64,000 nucleotides of DNA from Pelagibacteraceae bacterium (GTDB lineage Bacteria; Pseudomonadota; Alphaproteobacteria; HIMB59; GCA-002718135), in assembly GCA_002718135.1 (NCBI GenBank), contig PBDN01000019.1, positions 201,727 through 265,726 on the forward strand. The letters are read 5' to 3'. Under the pieces are notes generated by a model. The model did not search any database. It had not been told where the DNA came from and was given only the letters and a program-made list of their open reading frames with translations. Shown piece after piece: positions 44,915 through 53,913 of the stretch. Both the position numbers and the translations under genes were made by a program. How positions within the stretch are numbered: position 1 is the first letter of the stretch; each line of letters starts with the position of its first letter.

Positions 44915-45824
44915 TCCCGTCACCCGCAGAGGATTCTCCATCCCGATTTATCAGCATGTCATCTGCGCTCGGCACCTTCCGACGCAGTAAATCTAAGATA
45001 CGTCCAAGCGTTGTGGCAAGTTCGTGGCGTGGCACCACCATGTCGATCATGCCATGATCCAACAAATATTCTGAACGCTGAAAGCCTTCGGGAAGTTTCT
45101 CTCGAATCGTCTCTTTGATCACTCTAGCGCCAGCAAACCCTATGATTGTGCCAGGTTCCGCCAGTGCAATGTCACCCAGCATAGCAAATGACGCGGACAC
45201 TCCACCGGTTGTTGGATCGGCAAGCACTACTATGTACGGTAAGGACGCCTCCTTGACCTGTTGCACCGCTATGGTGGTACGCGGCATTTGCATTAGCGAC
45301 AAAATACCCTCCTGCATGCGCGCACCGCCCGATGATGGCACAACGACGAACGCCGCCTTTTTTGAAACAGCGAGCTGCGCGCCAGCAACAATGCCATTGC
45401 CTACGGCGATCCCCATTGATCCACCCATGAAGGAGAAGTCAAATACTGAAACGACAGTCGTATGCCCGGCAATTTCACCATAGGCAACAATTATAGCATC
45501 GGTGCGTCCAGTAGCCGTTCGGGTGTCCCTAAGACGCTCGGAGTATCGCTTGCGATCGCGAAATTTTAAGGGGTCGGTAACGTTCCCCGGTAACTCGATC
45601 TCTGTGAAGCTACCCCCATCAAACAGTAGTTCTAACCGCTTGCGTGCGCCAAGCCGCATGTGATTACCGCAATTTGGACAAACTTTCAGATTATCCTCTA
45701 GGTCGCGGTGAAATAACATTTGTTCACAGGATGTACACTGTACCCACAGATTTTCTGGAACATCAGATTTTACGCCAACTAGTGAACGGATTTTTGGTCG
45801 GACGTAGTTATTTATCCAGTTCAT
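44886..45824 (-). CDS. accD: Acetyl-CoA carboxylase carboxyltransferase subunit beta AccD
   Basis: AccD, with AccA, moves the carboxyl group from carboxybiotin to acetyl-CoA, giving malonyl-CoA for fatty-acid synthesis. The 312-residue protein has an N-terminal zinc ribbon with two CxxC pairs (VQCTSCEQMLFHRDL and KVCPNCGNHMRL). The crotonase-like core includes VVVPSSGGARMQEGILSLMQ and DPTTGGVSASFAMLGD. It overlaps trpA by four bases upstream. Confidence 0.96.
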   Translation of the reverse strand: MNWINNYVRPKIRSLVGVKSDVPENLWVQCTSCEQMLFHRDLEDNLKVCPNCGNHMRLGARKRLELLFDGGSFTEIELPGNVTDPLKFRDRKRYSERLRDTRTATGRTDAIIVAYGEIAGHTTVVSVFDFSFMGGSMGIAVGNGIVAGAQLAVSKKAAFVVVPSSGGARMQEGILSLMQMPRTTIAVQQVKEASLPYIVVLADPTTGGVSASFAMLGDIALAEPGTIIGFAGARVIKETIREKLPEGFQRSEYLLDHGMIDMVVPRHELATTLGRILDLLRRKVPSADDMLINRDGESSAGDGNDRLFSTTD

Positions 45825-46657
45825 TCGGTGACTCCCAACCGAGCTGAGCGCACTGCAGCGGCGAGACCAGAAACAAAGCTCAGGGTATCGGAGACAGTTC
45901 GGGGGCTGGGCTCCCCATCATCACCCAATGAATTCGCGATAGTTTCAACGATTGCAGTACCTACGACAGCCGCATCCGCGATCATAGCGACTTCAGCTGC
46001 CTGTTCGGGCGTCCGGATACCAAATCCGACAGCAACCGGCAATTCTGTCTGGGCCTTTATCCGACCAACGTTAGAGGCAATATCACTCGCAGTTGCGGAA
46101 GTAGTTCCGGTAATACCGCGAACGGAAACATAGTAGACAAATCCAGAAGCGTTCTCCACAAGCGTCGTTATTCGTGGACCAGTCGAGGTGGGCGCTATTA
46201 GCCGAACTATGTCAATGCCGGCAGTCACAGCAAGCGGCCGGAATTCATCCTCTTCCTCGGGTGGCAGATCGACTATTATCAGTCCGTCAACACCGGCAGA
46301 GGCCGCATCGGTTGCAAACTGATTGCGCCCGTAGGCGTGGATCGGATTATAATATCCCATCAACACGATCGGGGTATCATTATCGGACTTTCGAAACTTA
46401 GCGACCATCAAAAGGGTCTTCTTAATGTCATAGCCACTCTGTAGGGCCCGTCTGGAGGCAAGCTCAATCGACGGTCCATCCGCCATGGGGTCAGTAAATG
46501 GCATGCCGAGTTCAATTATATCTGCACCGACAGCGGGAAGTCCCTCAAGAATCTTAGATGAAATGTCTCCGTCCGGGTCACCTGCAGTGATGAACGTTAC
46601 TAATCCACCACGATTCTGAGCACGCAGGGTAGCGAAACATGATTCAAGGCGGCTCAT
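45821..46657 (-). CDS. trpA: Tryptophan synthase alpha subunit TrpA
   Basis: TrpA cleaves indole-3-glycerol phosphate and passes indole to TrpB. The 278-residue TIM barrel has the catalytic Glu in [20 protein letters not shown] and the catalytic Asp in [15 protein letters not shown]. The phosphate site [12 protein letters not shown] is near residue 210. [12 protein letters not shown] is the conserved strand before it. It overlaps trpB and accD by four bases each in the pyrF-trpF-trpB-trpA-accD-folC run. Confidence 0.96.
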   Translation of the reverse strand: MSRLESCFATLRAQNRGGLVTFITAGDPDGDISSKILEGLPAVGADIIELGMPFTDPMADGPSIELASRRALQSGYDIKKTLLMVAKFRKSDNDTPIVLMGYYNPIHAYGRNQFATDAASAGVDGLIIVDLPPEEEDEFRPLAVTAGIDIVRLIAPTSTGPRITTLVENASGFVYYVSVRGITGTTSATASDIASNVGRIKAQTELPVAVGFGIRTPEQAAEVAMIADAAVVGTAIVETIANSLGDDGEPSPRTVSDTLSFVSGLAAAVRSARLGVTE

Positions 46658-47868
46658 AGCGTAACATCCAGTGCTGCAGCAACAGAAAATACATCCTTAT
46701 CGCCACGTCCACACATATTCATTACAATTACATAATCTGAAGGTAAAGCCGGCGCGATTTTGATTACGTGCGCTAACGCGTGGGCCGGCTCCAGTGCAGG
46801 GATAATACCTTCAAGGCGACTACACAGCTGGAATGCCTCCAGCGCTTCAGCATCAGTGACAGAGACGTATTCGACTCGGCCTGTATCCTTGAGCCAAGCG
46901 TGCTCGGGGCCGATACCGGGGTAATCGAGCCCCGCTGAAATTGAATGAGCTTCAATGATCTGGCCGTCGTTATCCTGTAATAGATAGGTCCTATTACCGT
47001 GCAGTACGCCCGGCCTGCCTGCTGCAAGAGAGGCCGCATGCCGGCCTGTTTCAATGCCATCCCCCGCCGCCTCGACACCGATGATTTGAATATCTTCCTC
47101 ATCTAGGAAAGGGTGAAAAAGACCCATGGCGTTTGAGCCACCCCCTATACAGGCAACCAACGAATCTGGGAGCCCTTCCTCGGCCTTCATTATCTGTTCT
47201 TTCGTCTCGTTACCAATAACGGATTGGAAATCGCGTACCATTGCTGGATAAGGGTGCGGGCCAGCGACTGTACCAATTACGTAGAAGGTATCATCGACGT
47301 GTGCGACCCAGTCCCGCAGCGCACCGTTCATCGCATCCTTTAGGGTAGAAGATCCAGTCTCAACTGGCACGACATCAGCGCCCAAAAGTTTCATGCGAAA
47401 TACGTTCGGCGCCTGGCGTTCGATATCGATCGCTCCCATGTATACAACACAGGGGATCCCGAATAAGGCGCAGACGGTCGCTGTCGCGACCCCGTGCTGG
47501 CCTGCACCAGTCTCGGCGATCACACGGGTCTTGCCCATTCGCCGCGCAAGAAGTACTTGGCCAAGTGTATTATTGATCTTATGTGCACCGGTGTGGTTCA
47601 GCTCATCCCTTTTAAAATAGACCTTTGCACCGCCGCAATACTCTGTAATCCGAGAAGCAAAATATAACGGGCTTGGGCGGCCTACATAATGTTCAAGCAG
47701 CTCATCAAACTCCGCTTGGAAGGACGGATCTAACTTTGTCTCCTCATAGGCTTTCTCAACTTCAAGCAGGAGTGGCATTAGGGTTTCAGCGACATACCGC
47801 CCGCCAAAAATGCCAAAATGGCCATCTTCATCGGGACCGGCGCGATATGTGTTAGGAGTTTCTATCAT
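46654..47868 (-). CDS. trpB: Tryptophan synthase beta subunit TrpB
   Basis: TrpB condenses indole with serine in a PLP-dependent reaction. The 404-residue protein carries the PLP lysine in [16 protein letters not shown], the catalytic region [20 protein letters not shown] and the phosphate-binding [17 protein letters not shown]. It begins with the family segment [20 protein letters not shown]. It overlaps trpA by four bases and follows trpF by 49 bases. Confidence 0.97.
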   Translation of the reverse strand: MIETPNTYRAGPDEDGHFGIFGGRYVAETLMPLLLEVEKAYEETKLDPSFQAEFDELLEHYVGRPSPLYFASRITEYCGGAKVYFKRDELNHTGAHKINNTLGQVLLARRMGKTRVIAETGAGQHGVATATVCALFGIPCVVYMGAIDIERQAPNVFRMKLLGADVVPVETGSSTLKDAMNGALRDWVAHVDDTFYVIGTVAGPHPYPAMVRDFQSVIGNETKEQIMKAEEGLPDSLVACIGGGSNAMGLFHPFLDEEDIQIIGVEAAGDGIETGRHAASLAAGRPGVLHGNRTYLLQDNDGQIIEAHSISAGLDYPGIGPEHAWLKDTGRVEYVSVTDAEALEAFQLCSRLEGIIPALEPAHALAHVIKIAPALPSDYVIVMNMCGRGDKDVFSVAAALDVTL

Positions 47869-47917
47869 CGTCTTCTCGGAATATTTAACTTAATGAAATG
47901 CGAACGAACAGCTTTTA

Positions 47918-48562
47918 TCACGCGCTCTTAACTGCTGTCAGAAATGCGCGGATAAGGCCCGAGTCCTTTACACCAGGGGCACTCTCAACACCCGACGAAA
48001 CATCGACTGCGGGGGCGCCGCCTATTCGAATCGCTTCGGCTACATTATCGGGATCAAGCCCGCCTGATAACATCCAAGGCACTGGCCAGTCTTTCCCCGA
48101 GAGAATAGCCCAGTCGAATGAAACGGCGTTACCGCCGGGCAAGGCATCTTTCATTGCAATGGGCGCCTTCGCGTCGAATAGTAGCATATCTACCACATTG
48201 GAATAGTCCATCGCCATCGCAAGATCTACGGCCTCGGAAATCTTGATCGCTTTTATTACAGATCGCCCTGTTCGTTTTTTTATCTCTGCGGCTCTTTCCG
48301 GTGTTTCGTCACCATGCAACTGAAACATTGAGATGCCTGGATTCATGCTAATAGCATCCAGAAAGGTATCGTCAGGATCGACTACCAATGCGACCGACTT
48401 AACAGAATTTGGTACCATCTGCAAAAGCGATGCAGCCTGTTCGAGCTCTACGTTTCGCGGTGAACGTGGAAAAAATACGAAACCTAAGTAGGCAGCGCCC
48501 TCAATCACCGCAGTGTCGATGGCCTCCCGCGTGCTAACGCCGCAGATTTTAGACGCGACCAT
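47918..48562 (-). CDS. trpF: Phosphoribosylanthranilate isomerase TrpF
   Basis: TrpF rearranges phosphoribosylanthranilate in tryptophan synthesis. The 214-residue TIM barrel has the catalytic Cys in SKICGVSTREAI, the segment LGFVFFPRSPRNV and the late barrel strands PWMLSGGLDPDNVAEAI and AVDVSSGVESAPGVKD. The ATG at 48562 overlaps the pyrF stop as TGATG; a GTG one codon earlier is also possible. Downstream is trpB. Confidence 0.95.
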   Translation of the reverse strand: MVASKICGVSTREAIDTAVIEGAAYLGFVFFPRSPRNVELEQAASLLQMVPNSVKSVALVVDPDDTFLDAISMNPGISMFQLHGDETPERAAEIKKRTGRSVIKAIKISEAVDLAMAMDYSNVVDMLLFDAKAPIAMKDALPGGNAVSFDWAILSGKDWPVPWMLSGGLDPDNVAEAIRIGGAPAVDVSSGVESAPGVKDSGLIRAFLTAVKSA

Positions 48563-49278
48563 CACCTTGCAGCCAAAATCTCGTCAGCAATGCGTCGAGC
48601 CGCGCCGGCCGGATCCTCGGCACGCGTGATTGGTCGTCCAATTACGAGATGATCCGCGCCTGCGGCAACAGCCTCGGCCGGGGTCATCACGCGCTTCTGA
48701 TCATCGGAACTGACCCAAGCCGGGCGGACCCCGGGGACAACCAAACTGAATTCATCACCTATTTCCACTCGCAGCATGGCCGCTTCCTTCGGAGAACAAA
48801 CTACACCGTCAATACCTGACACTTTAGCCAGCCGGGCTAATTGAAGAACTTGTTGCGACACGGGAGCTTTTTGTCCTATTACGGCCAAATCATCGTCATC
48901 TAGGCTAGTCAGCACCGTAACGGCAACAATTTTCGGTCGTTTCGGACCTAGTTCGGCAGCCGCGCTAGCAGCAGCTTCAAGCATCTTGAGGCCGCCAGAC
49001 GCATGTACTGTCAGAACGCTGCAGCCGAGCCGTTCAGTGGCCCTGACCGCGCCGAACACAGTGTTCGGGATATCGTGATATTTCAGGTCCAGAAAAATTT
49101 TGTGGCCGAGTGCGCCTACCTGCCGCACACCGTCCGGGCCATGGGCGGTAAAAAATTCCTTACCTAGCTTGATAGCCCCCACCTCGCCGGAAAGTATTTC
49201 GGCCAGCAGTAAGGCTTCATCTAGATTGGGCGTATCGAGTGCGCAGAAAATTCGTTCTACGGGGGAAATGTCAGTCAT
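48562..49278 (-). CDS. pyrF: Orotidine 5'-phosphate decarboxylase PyrF
   Basis: PyrF makes UMP from OMP. The 238-residue TIM barrel contains the catalytic charge network in KIFLDLKYHDIPNTV (Asp-Lys-Asp) after AIKLGKEFFTAHGP. VVCSPKEA and VVPGVRPAW form the phosphate side. It precedes trpF in the conserved alphaproteobacterial order and is 86 bases from the LapA-like gene upstream. Confidence 0.96.
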   Translation of the reverse strand: MTDISPVERIFCALDTPNLDEALLLAEILSGEVGAIKLGKEFFTAHGPDGVRQVGALGHKIFLDLKYHDIPNTVFGAVRATERLGCSVLTVHASGGLKMLEAAASAAAELGPKRPKIVAVTVLTSLDDDDLAVIGQKAPVSQQVLQLARLAKVSGIDGVVCSPKEAAMLRVEIGDEFSLVVPGVRPAWVSSDDQKRVMTPAEAVAAGADHLVIGRPITRAEDPAGAARRIADEILAAR

Positions 49279-49364
49279 CCCCCGTTAATAAATCATTATC
49301 GATCGGGGCGAAAGGACGGTCGCCATAGTAAAGGCTGACCGGTGAATACGTAGACGGTAAACAA

Positions 49365-49742
49365 CTAATCTTCGATTAACACCGCACGAGAGCTTTGGGT
49401 CCGTGTCCCGGACGCTTGCATCGTACCATCGGATAACTTTTGCGACGTGGATACGGCCTTCGGCGGATTATCTCTCTCATCCAACTTTCTTTCAAGTGTG
49501 CGGTTATGGCGCTCAGCTTTCCGTGCCCTACGACACCAGTTTACGGTCGAAATCCATCCAATTCCCAGACCAGCCATCACCCCCAACGCAAGAGTTATTA
49601 GAAGCCAAAGTGACGCCGAAAGTTCGATTTCTCCCGCAATTGGCCATAATTCTAGCTTCAATGTCTGCCGATTCTCCACTGCGAACACACTCAAAAGAAC
49701 AGAGCAGGGAACAAACACTATAATACCCATAATTAGGCGCAT
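49365..49742 (-). CDS. lapA: LapA-domain (DUF1049) membrane protein
   Basis: This 125-residue protein has two membrane segments (about 3-23 and 42-65, LWLLITLALGVMAGLGIGW) separated by a short loop, then a basic coiled-coil region (RKAERHNRTLERKLDERD) and a polar tail. This is the LapA/DUF1049 layout. In enterobacteria LapA works with LapB in LPS regulation; the role here is inferred only from the fold. It lies between ihfB and pyrF, the normal order in this class. Confidence 0.85.
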   Translation of the reverse strand: MRLIMGIIVFVPCSVLLSVFAVENRQTLKLELWPIAGEIELSASLWLLITLALGVMAGLGIGWISTVNWCRRARKAERHNRTLERKLDERDNPPKAVSTSQKLSDGTMQASGTRTQSSRAVLIED

Positions 49743-49827
49743 TTTAACCCCGCCGTCCAGCGCCGACTGGACTATCGCCAGCTAATTTTTTATCAAGACT
49801 AACGCGCAAACTTGCCCATGGCTCAAG

Positions 49828-50112
49828 TTATTTACGGCCGTTTAAACGGTCGCGAAGATCCTTGCCGGACTTAAAAAACGGCACAAACTTCTTAGCAACG
49901 CTAACAGACTCTCCAGTACGCGGATTCCTGCCAGTACGCGCCTCGCGCGTTTTTACCGAAAATGCGCCAAATCCGCGCAGTTCAACTCTGTCCCCTCGTG
50001 CAAGCGCGGTCGATATTTCATCGAAGATCGTAAAAACGATTCGTTCAACATCCCTCTGGTATAGATGTGGATTTTCTTCTGCCAATTTCAAAATCAGCTC
50101 GGATTTCGTCAT
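49828..50112 (-). CDS. ihfB: Integration host factor subunit beta
   Basis: This 94-residue HU/IHF-family DNA-bending protein has the DNA-arm segment [20 protein letters not shown], with the Pro that intercalates into DNA, and starts [23 protein letters not shown] helps sigma-54 promoters and recombination; rpoN is about 8 kb downstream. The order rpsA-sppA-ihfB-lapA is usual for alphaproteobacteria. Length and motif agree with IhfB rather than HU. Confidence 0.95.
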   Translation of the reverse strand: MTKSELILKLAEENPHLYQRDVERIVFTIFDEISTALARGDRVELRGFGAFSVKTREARTGRNPRTGESVSVAKKFVPFFKSGKDLRDRLNGRK

Positions 50113-50244
50113 ACTTTGGCGTCCCCCCCTGAAAACCGAAGGAATTTCTCCCCGGATTTAGCAGCGTTCTATTTACCGGTGACATAGAATTTTACCCAGT
50201 CAGTAAGCGACGTCTTTGTGTCGGGACGAGACCTATTCTTAATA

Positions 50245-51159
50245 TCACATCGCTTGAGGTTGCCAGAGCGAAATTAACCCGTCAAGGGTAAGGCGTTCAT
50301 ACAAAATCGTTTTTCGGGCTAAACTAATTAGCTGGAGAAACAAGCTGCCGGCATCAGGTTGTATCGGCACGGTTCGAATTTTAAGGTCCGGCGACAGGTT
50401 TTTTCTCTCCACTAACCATGCCCGGGCGTCCTCTTCTCCCCCAATCTGATCTACCAGCCCGGCTCTCAGGGCCTGTTGGCCCGTAAATACCCGACCATCC
50501 GAGAATTTCTCAGCATCCGCCTTTTGCATGTTGCGACGTCGAATAACCATATCCCGGAACATCCCATACATATCCGCGACTAGCGCCTGCGTCGTAGCCT
50601 CTACCTCCCCCGTCACAGGTTCAAACGGCGACGGCATTGCTTTAAGAGACCCGCTTTTGAACGATCGTGCTGAGACCCCCATCATTCCCAGAAGCTTAGT
50701 GATTTCAGTAGTTTGTAAAATGACGCCAATTGAGCCGGTAAGCGTTCCTTTACGGGCGAAAAGTCGGTCTGTCGCAATCGCCGCCATATATGCGGCAGAG
50801 GTCGCTAAACCTCCCATCACTGCAACAAGGGGTTTCTCTTCTCCAAGCGCAAGCAGAGCATTATGAAGCGTCTCACCTCCCACAACTGTCCCGCCGGGAC
50901 TATCGATACGCACGATTACCGCCTTTACGGAGTCATTTTGAGCAAGTTTGCGGATTTTAAGAATTCTTTCGTCATCCTGAACAATAATACCCTTCACCTC
51001 TACCCGGGCAATAAAATCATCATTGCCCAAGGAACCACCAACCCTGCCATATATAGCCACTATCGCTACTACCACCGCGAAAATCGCAGCTATCCGCCAG
51101 AACGTTAACCGTCGTTTAAGTCTTAGACGGTCAATAATATTGTCGGAGTCTAAGGGCAT
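50245..51159 (-). CDS. sppA: Signal peptide peptidase SppA, short form
   Basis: This 304-residue serine protease of family S49 degrades cleaved signal peptides at the membrane. One membrane segment lies near residues 20-40 (FWRIAAIFAVVVAIVAIYG). The catalytic Ser is in MGGLATSAAYMAAIATDRLF and the Lys in SARSFKSGSLKAMPSPFEPV. VIVRIDSPGGTVVGGE is the strand before the Ser. It is the short form with one S49 domain, and lies between rpsA and ihfB. Confidence 0.93.
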   Translation of the reverse strand: MPLDSDNIIDRLRLKRRLTFWRIAAIFAVVVAIVAIYGRVGGSLGNDDFIARVEVKGIIVQDDERILKIRKLAQNDSVKAVIVRIDSPGGTVVGGETLHNALLALGEEKPLVAVMGGLATSAAYMAAIATDRLFARKGTLTGSIGVILQTTEITKLLGMMGVSARSFKSGSLKAMPSPFEPVTGEVEATTQALVADMYGMFRDMVIRRRNMQKADAEKFSDGRVFTGQQALRAGLVDQIGGEEDARAWLVERKNLSPDLKIRTVPIQPDAGSLFLQLISLARKTILYERLTLDGLISLWQPQAM

Positions 51160-51211
51160 TTGAACTCAAGCACCCCCGGCGTTCATCCATAGTAGACAGC
51201 GCCCAAAACGA

Positions 51212-53170
51212 TTACGATGTCTCTTCATCAGTCTCAGGTGCTTCTACCGTATCGGTGGTCTCGCCCTCCACAGATGCCTCTTCATCAGTCTCAGGTGCTT
51301 CTACCGTATCGGTGGTCTCGCCCTCCACAGATGCCTCTTCATCAGCCTCGGTTGCTTCTACCTTATCGGTGGTCTCGCCCTCCACAGATGCCTCTTCGTA
51401 AATAACCTCTTCAGGCTCGTCTGCTTTCTCGGCCTGCGGATCGTCGACATCAATGCCGCCCTCTTCTTCTCTGGCTTTGTTTAAGGCCGCGCCTAGAATG
51501 TCACCCAGGCTAGCACCTGAGTCAGATGAGCCGAAGTCAGCCATCGCCTTTTTTTCTTCCGCCATCTCGTGCGCTTTTACTGACAGACTTAGCTTTCGGT
51601 CCCGCTTATCGATATTGGTAACCCGGGCATCGACGCGATCACCAACAGCATAGCGGTCTGGTCGTTGCTCGCTCCGTTCGCGCGAAAGATCCGCTCGGCG
51701 AATAAAGCCCGGTAGAGAACCAGATACAGTTACTTCCAAACCACCCTCGGTTATCGCGGTTACCGTGCAAGTAACAGTGTCGCCCTTTGCGACTCCCTCT
51801 ATCGCACCTGCGAAGGGATCTTCCGTTAGTTGCTTGACACCAAGGCTTATGCGTTCCTTTTCGACATCGATATCGAGAATTCGCGCCGTGATCATCTCAC
51901 TTTTTTCATATCCCTTGGCAGCTTCCTCGCCGTCCATTTCCCAGGACAGATCGGAAAGGTGGACCATACCGTCAATTTCTCCCGGAAGCCCCACGAAAAG
52001 ACCAAATTCGGTAATATTCTTAATCTCTCCCTCGATATCGACACCAACAGGGTGCGCAGATGCGAAAGCATCCCACGGATTATCGTGACACTGCTTTAGC
52101 CCAAGGCTAATTCGACGTTTCTGAGAATCGACTTCAAGTACCATAATATCAACTTCTTGGCTGGTCGAAACTATCTTGCCGGGGTGAACATTTTTTTTAG
52201 TCCAACTCATTTCAGAGACATGGACCAAACCCTCTACGCCCGGTTCTAGCTCCACGAAAGCTCCGTAGTCGGTGATGTTGCTCACACGACCGGTGAATTT
52301 GGCGCCAATCGGATATTTTGCCTCCACGCCCTCCCACGGATCTGCATCAAGCTGTTTCATACCGAGGGAGATACGCTGCGTCTCAGAATTATACCGGATT
52401 ACCTGTACCTTAACTGTCTGTCCAATCGACAATGCCTCGGTCGGATGATTAATCCGGCGCCACGCAATATCGGTAACATGCAGAAGGCCGTCCACGCCGC
52501 CGAGATCTACGAACGCGCCGTAATCGGTAATGTTCTTAACCATGCCCTCTAGAACCTGGCCTTCCTTGAGGTTGGTTAACAGTTCATTTCGCTGTTCAGC
52601 ACGGGATTCCTCTAAGACGGCGCGGCGGGAGACTACAATATTACCGCGACGACGATCCATTTTCAGAATCTGGAACGGCTGTGCCGTTCCCATGAGCGGA
52701 CCGACATCGCGTATTGGACGCACATCAACCTGGCTGCCCGGCAAAAATGCCACGGCGCCGGAAAGATCAACAGTGAAACCACCTTTGACTCGGCCAAAGA
52801 TTGTGCCGTTCACTCTCTCAGTATTTTCGAAAGCTACCTCGAGCTGTGTCCAAGCCTCCTCTCGACGTGCGCGCTCCCGACTAAGGACGGCTTCGCCGTT
52901 CTTATTCTCCATCCTCTCGAGGTAAACGTCGACTACATCTCCGACGCCGATTTCAGGAGCCTGCCCCGGAGCCCCAAATTCTTTTAGAGGCACACGCCCC
53001 TCGGACTTTAACCCGACATCGATTAAGACATTATCGCCCTCGATCATAAGGACGGTACCCTTTATGACAGAACCTTCGGATAGGTCTCCATCACCCAAAC
53101 TTTCTTCGAGTAGGGCGGCAAAATCTTCTTTTAATGGTTCGTTCTCAGCGGTTGAGGTTTCGGTAGCCAT
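51212..53170 (-). CDS. rpsA: 30S ribosomal protein S1
   Basis: S1 binds mRNA on the small ribosomal subunit and helps start translation. The 652-residue protein has about six S1 (OB-fold) repeats between residues 30 and 560, seen in DYGAFVDLGGVDGLLHVTDI, DYGAFVELEPGVEGLVHVSE and FGLFVGLPGEIDGMVHLSDL. The final 90 residues are a highly acidic tail with three copies of a 19-residue unit. The length exceeds the usual 560-570 because of that tail. It lies between cmk and sppA. Confidence 0.97.
   Translation of the reverse strand: MATETSTAENEPLKEDFAALLEESLGDGDLSEGSVIKGTVLMIEGDNVLIDVGLKSEGRVPLKEFGAPGQAPEIGVGDVVDVYLERMENKNGEAVLSRERARREEAWTQLEVAFENTERVNGTIFGRVKGGFTVDLSGAVAFLPGSQVDVRPIRDVGPLMGTAQPFQILKMDRRRGNIVVSRRAVLEESRAEQRNELLTNLKEGQVLEGMVKNITDYGAFVDLGGVDGLLHVTDIAWRRINHPTEALSIGQTVKVQVIRYNSETQRISLGMKQLDADPWEGVEAKYPIGAKFTGRVSNITDYGAFVELEPGVEGLVHVSEMSWTKKNVHPGKIVSTSQEVDIMVLEVDSQKRRISLGLKQCHDNPWDAFASAHPVGVDIEGEIKNITEFGLFVGLPGEIDGMVHLSDLSWEMDGEEAAKGYEKSEMITARILDIDVEKERISLGVKQLTEDPFAGAIEGVAKGDTVTCTVTAITEGGLEVTVSGSLPGFIRRADLSRERSEQRPDRYAVGDRVDARVTNIDKRDRKLSLSVKAHEMAEEKKAMADFGSSDSGASLGDILGAALNKAREEEGGIDVDDPQAEKADEPEEVIYEEASVEGETTDKVEATEADEEASVEGETTDTVEAPETDEEASVEGETTDTVEAPETDEETS
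51217..51387. repeat. Three 57-bp tandem repeats within rpsA
   Basis: Three consecutive 57-base units begin at 51217, 51274 and 51331, with a partial fourth copy at 51388. The first two differ by a single base that I could find; the third has several changes. Each codes for EEASVEGETTDTVEAPETD or close to it in the S1 tail. The high DNA identity indicates recent duplication by slippage or unequal exchange. Confidence 0.95.
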
Positions 53171-53275
53171 ATTAAATCCTAGTTTTCCCTTTCCGAGAAC
53201 AGAGACGATATCAGCTGAACCGGCGCCTCGACGACGTCAGTCTAGAAAAATCGATAATCTGCTCCATTTGTCCTG

Positions 53276-53911
53276 CTATCGGATAAAGGACATTGCCAAG
53301 GCGAATGCTGCGTCAGCGTTTAGATTTGTCGTATCGATGACAGACGCGTCAGCTGCTGGTGCCAGAGGTGCGACACTGCGGGTACGATCCCGATGGTCCC
53401 GTTCCTTCATATCCTGCAGAACGCGCGAAGGTATACTCGGATCACCCTTTTCCTGCAACTCTTTTACCCGACGTGCCGCTCTGGTCTCGACACTGGCGTC
53501 TATGAAAAACTTATAATCGGCGTTCGGACAAATAAATGTCCCGATATCGCGTCCGTCGAGTATAGCACCTGGCGCACCGTTAGGCGGTGCGGCAGCAAAG
53601 TCCCGCTGCAAGCTTACTAGCGCAACCCGCACATCTGGATTAACGGCTATGACGCCGGCCGCTTGGCCGACGGCTTCCTGACGCAGAACGGGATCATCAA
53701 AATCCAGTTTTACGATATCGATAGCACGGGCAGTCTGCTCTGCGGCTAGCTTATCTTCTGGGTCTTTTCCAGAGGTAATTAGCGACAGTCCAATCGCGCG
53801 GTATAACAGCCCGGTATCCAGATAAGCATAGCCAAGTTCTCTCGCAAGGCGTCGAGAGAGAGTGCCCTTGCCACTTGCCGCCGGGCCATCTACTGCGATG
53901 ACAACCGACAC
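53276..53911 (-). CDS. cmk: Cytidylate kinase
   Basis: This 211-residue kinase phosphorylates CMP and dCMP. The P-loop is VIAVDGPAASGKGTLSRRLA, followed by YLDTGLLYRAIGL, the NMP-binding region GAILDGRDIGTFICPNADYK, and the Arg-rich lid ARRVKELQEKGD. It lies three bases from the aroA stop and 105 bases before the rpsA start, in the common aroA-cmk-rpsA order. Confidence 0.96.
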   Translation of the reverse strand: MSVVIAVDGPAASGKGTLSRRLARELGYAYLDTGLLYRAIGLSLITSGKDPEDKLAAEQTARAIDIVKLDFDDPVLRQEAVGQAAGVIAVNPDVRVALVSLQRDFAAAPPNGAPGAILDGRDIGTFICPNADYKFFIDASVETRAARRVKELQEKGDPSIPSRVLQDMKERDHRDRTRSVAPLAPAADASVIDTTNLNADAAFALAMSFIR

Positions 53912-53913
53912 CG

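Noticed and set aside
51217..51390. CRISPR-like direct repeats
   Set aside because: The 57-base units are adjacent, without spacers, and are in frame within rpsA.
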